DNA of 64,000 bases, taken from contig MU839130.1 of NCBI GenBank assembly GCA_030685235.1, positions 124,001 to 188,000 on the forward strand, in the 5' to 3' direction. The DNA is from Copromyces sp. CBS 386.78. Lineage: Eukaryota; Ascomycota; Sordariomycetes; Sordariales; Sordariaceae. This document shows positions 58,553 to 64,000 of the stretch, piece by piece. The notes under the pieces were generated by a model. It was not told the DNA's origin. It searched no databases and was given only the letters and a program-made list of their open reading frames with translations. How positions within the stretch are numbered: position 1 is the stretch's first letter; each line of letters begins with the position of its first letter. Both the position numbers and the translations under genes were made by a program.

Positions 58553-60121
58553 ATGCGCGATGACAACGACCCGCTCAACGAATTCCTGAAGCCCTTCAGG
58601 ACGTTCAAGGAGCACGTCAACGACAACATCGGCGCCGGCATCCACACCATCCTCGACTCCATTCTGTATCTCACCCCCTATCAGTTGTCCAGAAGAGATG
58701 CACCATCCTCACCAGCCCTGGGCGCCGACATCACTCGCGGCAAGAACTTGTCCGACATCCGCGTCTATGAGAACAACAAGGCATCTGAAGAGCTGGAGCG
58801 CCACTTCGACGAGCTACGCAATCATGGCACCAACTACTTCGAAGCAGCTCGCGCCTGGAGACTCTTCCTGCTGCGCTCCAGTTACTCCCCAGTCCGCCTT
58901 TCTCTCGAGCTCGGCTGGAAGCCCGTTCCCAAGGGTCTAACTTCGGAAATGGATCCCGCCCTATTTGGCTGGGAGGACGCCTTTGAGGATCTTCTGGCAG
59001 CAAGCTCGGCCAAGCCAATGAGGAGTATCGAATCTCACTGGTTCACCAAACAATATCCCCTCTATCCGAAGTATCTCCAACAGAACAAGACCGTGGCCCC
59101 GGACATGCTCCGAGCCCTTGATATGGACCAGAGAATACGCTTCCGCAAGCTTGACGAGGCCTGGTTCCCTCTCTACTCTCGCCTGTTCGTCGACGCCTCC
59201 GACCGTCGATATTGCTCGCCGCGCAGCATGGACGAGTGGATCGAATGGAGAAAAGAAGAGGCGAAGAAGGACGACTTCCACAATAACGTCCTTTCTCAGC
59301 TCGTGTCGAACCTGGGAGTTGACGCTTCCCGTTGGACCGACAACAAGAACATGAATAGGGACGAGGCTGTTCTAGAGATGCAAGGACGCATCATCAACGA
59401 TGTTAGCAACTCAATTGGCAACGTTGTTGACATGTCCAACGGCTTCTTTGACAACTTGAACTGGTTCGTCAACAAGTTCGACCGCGCGTTGACCGAGGAG
59501 ACAGAGCGGGAGTCTTCGAAGAATAAGGATTTGCGAAAGACCAACAACTCGAATGATAAGAACAAGAAGCAGCATCCTGACACAGAGCAGGATTTATCTG
59601 ACGTCATCCTGTCAGCGTTCAACGAGTCCAACCGGTCGCTGAGCACGCTCTTCAAGTCCATTGCCAGCGAGGTCAAGGAGACCAAGCGCTTCTTCGATGA
59701 TTGGATCGATTCTCAAGATGTTCTGCAAGACAACAATAACTCGGACAGTCTCACCACCAAGTCCTCCTCCGAGACCACGGCTGTCGCTACCAGACATGAC
59801 AACAGCACCGTCACCACGGCCACCACCAACGAAAAGAACGGGGTGACCGAAACCATCAAGAAAGAAGAGTATACTGACGCATCCGGTGCCGTGCACGTCA
59901 AGCAGGAAATCATCAGGAAGGATGCCGAGGGCAACGTGATTAGCAGATCGAGCAGCCACTCGGTTTCAAGTAAGCGTTCTTGGTCTTTTGGCAACATCAT
60001 TGGTGCTGATGATGAAGACGACAAGACCAACTCCCTCGCCAAGAAGGACTGTGACCAGGAAGGAAACAACAGGGATGATGATGGCAAGGATGGAAAGAAA
60101 GAGGGGTGGTTTTGGAAGTAA
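58553..60121 (+). CDS. Uncharacterised fungal protein, 522 residues
   Basis: A single-exon frame starts at the ATG in CACCACAATGCG; the frame runs upstream without an ATG. I do not recognise a named family. Residues ~1-45 include F-L-K-P-F-R-T-F-K-E-H-V and a short hydrophobic stretch I-H-T-I-L-D-S-I-L-Y-L. Residues ~80-260 are well ordered, rich in Trp, Phe, Tyr and Leu (A-R-A-W-R-L-F-L-L-R-S-S-Y-S-P, then F-G-W-E-D-A-F-E-D-L-L). From ~280 onward come helical, charged segments. Residues ~400-490 are Thr/Ser/Asn-rich, and the last 40 are acidic and end in G-W-F-W-K. Codon use is consistently C-ending, so it is a real gene. No signal peptide is evident. Confidence 0.75.
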   Translation: MRDDNDPLNEFLKPFRTFKEHVNDNIGAGIHTILDSILYLTPYQLSRRDAPSSPALGADITRGKNLSDIRVYENNKASEELERHFDELRNHGTNYFEAARAWRLFLLRSSYSPVRLSLELGWKPVPKGLTSEMDPALFGWEDAFEDLLAASSAKPMRSIESHWFTKQYPLYPKYLQQNKTVAPDMLRALDMDQRIRFRKLDEAWFPLYSRLFVDASDRRYCSPRSMDEWIEWRKEEAKKDDFHNNVLSQLVSNLGVDASRWTDNKNMNRDEAVLEMQGRIINDVSNSIGNVVDMSNGFFDNLNWFVNKFDRALTEETERESSKNKDLRKTNNSNDKNKKQHPDTEQDLSDVILSAFNESNRSLSTLFKSIASEVKETKRFFDDWIDSQDVLQDNNNSDSLTTKSSSETTAVATRHDNSTVTTATTNEKNGVTETIKKEEYTDASGAVHVKQEIIRKDAEGNVISRSSSHSVSSKRSWSFGNIIGADDEDDKTNSLAKKDCDQEGNNRDDDGKDGKKEGWFWK

Positions 60122-60871
60122 AAGTGGTTGATGAGTGATGATATGAGGTCCTGCATGTCATCTACGTCTTGGTCGAGGAGACAAGAATGAGTGATGCTGT
60201 CACGTCGCCTTCTTGTATGTACGATACCTGCTAATACCCTTTTCCTACTCTTCCTTTCATCGACGCCAATAATATTTTCAAACAGGTGACATGGTTCGAA
60301 GGCATGTATATAGCAAACGTTTTCATGTTTATGAATTTTGATTACTTGAACCACTGTTTCGTCCGAATACCATGTTTCACTATTTTCATTTTTACCGAAG
60401 CTGTTCTATCATTGAACATTCAGAACCACTGATGTTCAGTATCCGTTAGGTATGGCAAGCTGTGTTGGTTGACTCTTCAGGGAGAAAACGATGTACACAT
60501 GCAAAGTGGGGGAAATTGTGAACAGAGAGATGAAGTGAAGGTGAAGAAAAGTGAAATCGGGATCATTCAAGGTGAAGCGAAAATGTAATAAAGTAGAAAA
60601 TCAATCTATTATAAGACATGGAAGGAAAGGAGGAGAGGAGAAGCCCGAAACCATCTGACAACTTGGTAGTACAATTAAAGAGGAGTCAGAGCTATATTCC
60701 TCGAGCTGCGAGTTAACCAAACGCAAAATCTATTCACTAACAACTAGTTGAATCAACTACCTTACTTCGTCTCGCTAGTATAACAACAATAGAAAACATG
60801 TGCGCTTGCCAAGACCTTCCCACGTCCACCGTGATTTCAATACACCCTCCATATTCCCGCTGCGTAGAACA
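60122..60871. other. Shared 3' region between two uncharacterised genes
   Basis: The flanking genes converge with 750 bp between stops. No coding feature or notable repeat is present. Confidence 0.5.
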
Positions 60872-62501
60872 TCACTCAGTCAAAGGCGCACCTTGACCCG
60901 GAGGCCCTACTTCTTCCATATCATCATCCTCCTCCTCGTCGTCCTCCTTTTTAGTCTCTCTTCTCCCCACAACAGGCCTCCCATCCCCGATAACCCCAAT
61001 CCTCTTCGCCTTCCTTTTTCTCTTGTAAGCATCGGGAACGTACTCAGACACAGATTCTTCTTCAAAGAACGTCCCCAACTTCAGATCCGCTTCCGTAGTG
61101 ACTAGATGTCCTCTTTCCACCAAAACCTCCTCGCGCATGCGATGTATAAAATATCGGAAATATGATCGTTTTCCAACGAGGTATTTCTTCAGGCCTTGTC
61201 TTCGGCAACGTCCGGGGTTACTCTCGCGGTCAGTGCCAAACGATATACCCACCTGGTGGAACGCATTGAGCGCCCAAAGCTCGTGATAGCCGAGGGAACG
61301 GCCGCTGTGAAGGTAGTAGTCGTGGTAGCGACAGAGGTTTTGGTTGTGCAGGATTCTGACTTCCGAGGTCCTCGGGCGGGAGGTGTCGATAGATGGAAGC
61401 TGAAACTGGTCGATGGTGACGTTATCTGTGGTCAGGTTGCAATGGAGGCAGGTGAGTGGTTGAGAGAACTCGGGCCAGGGGTGGCTTGGGATGCTGTAAT
61501 TTGAATCGTTTCCTCGTTGTTAGTTTGTTGTGTGTGCTACTGCCATGTTGCTTTCAGAGATGTGGTTGGGAGACAGGAAAGTGATAGCGAATCTTGTGAT
61601 GTCTAATTGGGGTATTTGTTGAATAATGCAACGTACCAGACAAAGACATTGTTCGAGCCCTTGGGAGCATGAAGGTTGTGCTTGTAGAATTTGAACTTGT
61701 TCAGCTTCTCGGTGTCTTGTTCGCGTTCTGGCCACAAGTATCAGATTCGATCAGGTAACTCTCGCTGTACAGAGCCAATCATAGACAGAATACACAGCAC
61801 GCACATGGCCAACAAAATATTGAAAGCCATGTCGAAAACGTGAAGACAAGCAACTTACTCAGCCTGAAATCATTCGGCGAAAGTTTCATGAAAAGCTTGT
61901 CCGCTTCCAAGGACTTGGGTCCTCGCAGCTTGAGACAGTGCAAGATTCTAGATTTCCCTGCTTTCATAGCTCGAACGAGGGTCGCCTCCGCGGGATCCAA
62001 CGACAGCTCCTCATCCTTTATGTTATGGTCGTCGCGTATCCAAATGGTATGACTAGATATCTGTAGTCTAATGGGTTCCACCTTGAAGATGGTCAATGTC
62101 TCTGGTTCCTTGAAGACGACCTGGGTGCCATCGAAACACATGTCCCAGGTCAGCTGTAGAGCCGTGTCAACGAGCCGATCAACGTCTTGTTTTGATCCAG
62201 TTACGAAGTGATGGGTCTCTTCGTCGTTCTTTGTGCCCAGATTCGTTGCCTGCGGATAGGCCTGTTCCCGGCGGTAACCCTCCTGCAAATAAGCCTCTTC
62301 GTGGGACCATTCCTCGCGGGCTGGAACGATGTGATGGATCTCTTCGTCGTTCTTTGTGTCCGGTTTCGTTACCTGCGAATAGGTCTGTTTCTGGAGATGG
62401 ACTTGTTCTTCGGGGTACCTCTAGACCTGCTCCTGAAAATAAGCCTCTTGGTAGGGGCACCCCTCGTGGGCGGAAACAAAAGGTGGTGTGGGTGGATTCA
62501 T
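60872..62501 (-). CDS. Uncharacterised protein, 5' end uncertain (in-frame stop or unusual intron)
   Basis: The clear part is complement(join(60872..61493,61637..61727,61859..62420)), with three exons in frame. I recognise no named domain. The first exon gives a Gln/Glu/Tyr-rich N-terminal repeat, then an ordered region with H-H-F-V-T-G and F-R-L. The last exon has H-N-Q-N-L-C-R-Y-H-D-Y-Y-L and C-R-R-Q-G-L-K-K-Y, then a charged tail (K-R-K-R-K-A-K-R) ending in acidic residues. A Cys pair in C-L-H-C and other Cys/His could bind metal. In the same frame an ATG lies at 62501 (M-N-P-P-T-P-P-F), but a TAG at 62421-62423 interrupts. A 57-nt in-frame intron (62421-62477, donor GTTTCC, acceptor TCTAG) could remove it. 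Otherwise the allele is broken or starts elsewhere. Confidence 0.55.
62205..62470. repeat. Two imperfect tandem units in the 5' part of the uncharacterised gene
   Basis: Positions 62205-62320 and 62329-62470 share long blocks, including the 24 bases ending in GTTCTTTGTG and the later TCCTG(C/A)AAATAAGCCTCTT block. The second unit has about 25 extra bases in its middle, which contain the TAG discussed for the gene. In the protein the repeat reads as K-N-D-E-E-(I/T)-H-H-(I/F)-V, preceded by A-Y-L-Q-E/A-Y-F-Q-E. Confidence 0.75.
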
Positions 62502-63554
62502 CTTGAGAGCGATGTTCTAGATATGCTGCTTTGGGGGTGAGATTGTTGTGTAACGGAATCAAGTAGTGAACGAAAGAACCGATCGAGAGTCGGTAAAACA
62601 AACGAATGATTTGCGGATGGCTACCAATCGAACATAAACTTGGAAGACGATGGAGAATGGGATTTGAGCCGAAGTTGATAATAAGTTCATTGTTCGGGCG
62701 AGGTTCTCTGAGGAACCACTCTTCCATGCGAAAGGGGAAAAGCCTACCTATAGAGGTAGGTGCACCTTCTCCCTCCGAAGCGGGGGCGATGATCTAACGA
62801 CAACGCTTCTTCCACTGCATTCTTTACTCCTCTTGATATGACCGGGAAGTCGAGGGTAAGCCTTTCTGGTGCGGTGGATGGAAGGCACAATAGTGTCTGC
62901 GGGAAGAGGAAAGAATCGACCTTCCTCCTTCAAAGTGGGGGGGTTGATTTGCTGGCAGCGTTCCTTCCCGTGTCTTGTTTGATTCCTTTGTATGTCCAGT
63001 AGTGAGGTGTTTCTTGGGGTTGGAAGAAAAAACCAATACCGTAGATGCGCCTCTGTTGAAGGTTGTTGTAGCCCTCGAAAAGATCTCAAGTGAAGGTTGC
63101 CATCGACGTCGGACACAACTGATCCACAATTAAGGCCATTTAGTCGGAGGTAAATCCCCTGAACGGCTGATGTCCAATCATTTGTCCACCTAAGTCCGAA
63201 TTGGGAAAGAAGGGTACGTACTGCTCACACCACGACACCCCATCATCCAGCTGCCCTGTCACAAAGGCATCCTCAAGTCTCAAGAATTTCTAAGGTGGAT
63301 GAAGCAGGCTCCAGTTTAGAAAGGTTTGTAAACGTCAGAGGACGTATCAAGCAAATGAGGGTTGGCTTAAAGACGAGCAACAAAATCAAATGAAAGCGCC
63401 CAGCTCCATCCATCCACCGACACTCCTCCCTTTCAACCCCTCCGTAGTTCCGCGTCAAGCCAGAGTCAAAAGCCATGATAACTGCCATTAACAAAGTGTC
63501 CGTCCTGCCCAAGCCATGCCCACAGTCCGCTCATCTCGCCTCAGATTACCGCAA
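62502..63554. other. Intergenic region, no gene seen
   Basis: Short open frames on both strands lack any recognisable domain or splice partner. A small inverted repeat (CCTACCTATAGAGGTAGG) lies at about 62743-62760. This interval should hold the promoter of the upstream minus-strand gene and the 3' region of the next. Confidence 0.45.
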
Positions 63555-64000
63555 TCAAAACCCACCAAAGAAGAAAGGACTCTTCGATCCATTCATCTCA
63601 AGCGGAGATCCTGGTACTTTCATGGGAATCGGTACGTGACCCTCAAAAACTCCCCAGGACGACTGGCCATCTTCCGTATCTGTAGGCAGGGCTGCTGATT
63701 TCCCCTTGCCATTGCCATCCCCAGTGCCCTTTTCCTGCTCCTCAGCAGAAGTAGACGACGATGACGAACTTGCAGCAATTGTAGCAGTCCCAGCAGGAAC
63801 GACAACACCGCACTCCCAGTTCCGGCAGGTGATTTTCAACTTTTTGGTGCTACGGTCTTTGATGAGTCGGCCCCTGACGGATCATGAAGAGTGAGTCGAT
63901 TAGATAATTTCCATGCTTTAGGGTAAGGGTATGCAGAATATGGAACTTACCAAGCACTCTCTGACAGATTGGCACTGCCAACGTACGCGAAGCCGCTCAC
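63555..64000 (-). CDS. C-terminus of a phospholipase-D / Tdp1-like protein (partial)
   Basis: Proposed complement(join(63555..63873,63951..>64000)); the 5' part is outside the window. The visible end reads S-G-F-A-Y-V-G-S-A-N-L-S-E-S-A-W, then after a 77-nt intron G-R-L-I-K-D-R and N-W-E-C-G-V-V-V-P. The S-A-N-L-S...A-W-G pattern followed by E-x-G-V is the second half of the active-site region in tyrosyl-DNA phosphodiesterase-like members of the phospholipase D superfamily. The last ~70 residues are Ser/Glu/Gly-rich and poorly ordered. Whether it acts on DNA-protein adducts cannot be told from this fragment; the catalytic His-Lys motifs lie upstream. Confidence 0.72.

Overview
The window is nuclear DNA of a filamentous ascomycete, most likely Neurospora or a close Sordariaceae relative. 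Genes are single, have short GT-AG introns with CTAAC-like branch points, and lie on both strands. Two AT-rich blocks carry the C:G to T:A scars of repeat-induced point mutation (RIP). A near full-length Tup1/RCO-1 orthologue is present, and the order rco-1, C-5 sterol desaturase, eL28, malate dehydrogenase fits what I remember of N. crassa linkage group III (memory, not checked).

Layout. Positions 1-10853 hold no convincing gene but carry mobile DNA. A 4.9 kb RIP-destroyed Mutator-like (MULE) element (1677-6575) has 90-bp terminal inverted repeats and a 9-bp target duplication, with a ~670-bp inverted-repeat element nested inside (5564-6230). A separate 331-bp MITE flanked by TA lies at 8632-8962. 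Next come RMP1 (RNase MRP subunit) and, convergently, rco-1. A 5.5 kb RIP-dead Ty1/Copia retrotransposon (17818-23339) has 180-bp LTRs and a CATGC target duplication. From 25.2 kb onward the window is gene-dense: a small membrane protein, C-5 sterol desaturase (ERG3), a conserved small fungal protein, ribosomal protein eL28, malate dehydrogenase, TRAPP subunit Trs33, a Siz/PIAS SUMO ligase, an LLP-homologue (DUF2423) nucleolar protein, GPI ethanolamine-phosphate transferase 2 (Gpi7/Las21), condensin subunit Ycg1/CAP-G, Nop4, a NIPA-type transporter, two uncharacterised proteins, and the 3' end of a phospholipase-D/Tdp1-like gene cut by the window edge.

The genes are mostly housekeeping and do not form one pathway. 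Four (RMP1, eL28, the LLP homologue, Nop4) act in ribosome synthesis; ERG3, Gpi7 and Trs33 act in membrane and secretory biology; RCO-1, the SUMO ligase and CAP-G act on chromatin. I see no biosynthetic cluster, CRISPR array or convincing RNA gene. The most interesting signals are the fine structure of the transposons (asymmetric RIP across LTRs, loss of all three reverse-transcriptase aspartates, an intron inside the MULE transposase, nested element) and several unusual splice structures (GC-AG intron in trs33, alternative donors in ERG3, a 93-nt in-frame potential intron carrying a membrane segment, a 24-nt exon in eL28).

Exon coordinates were worked out by hand from frame, splice consensus and family alignment from memory; they have not been tested against transcripts.
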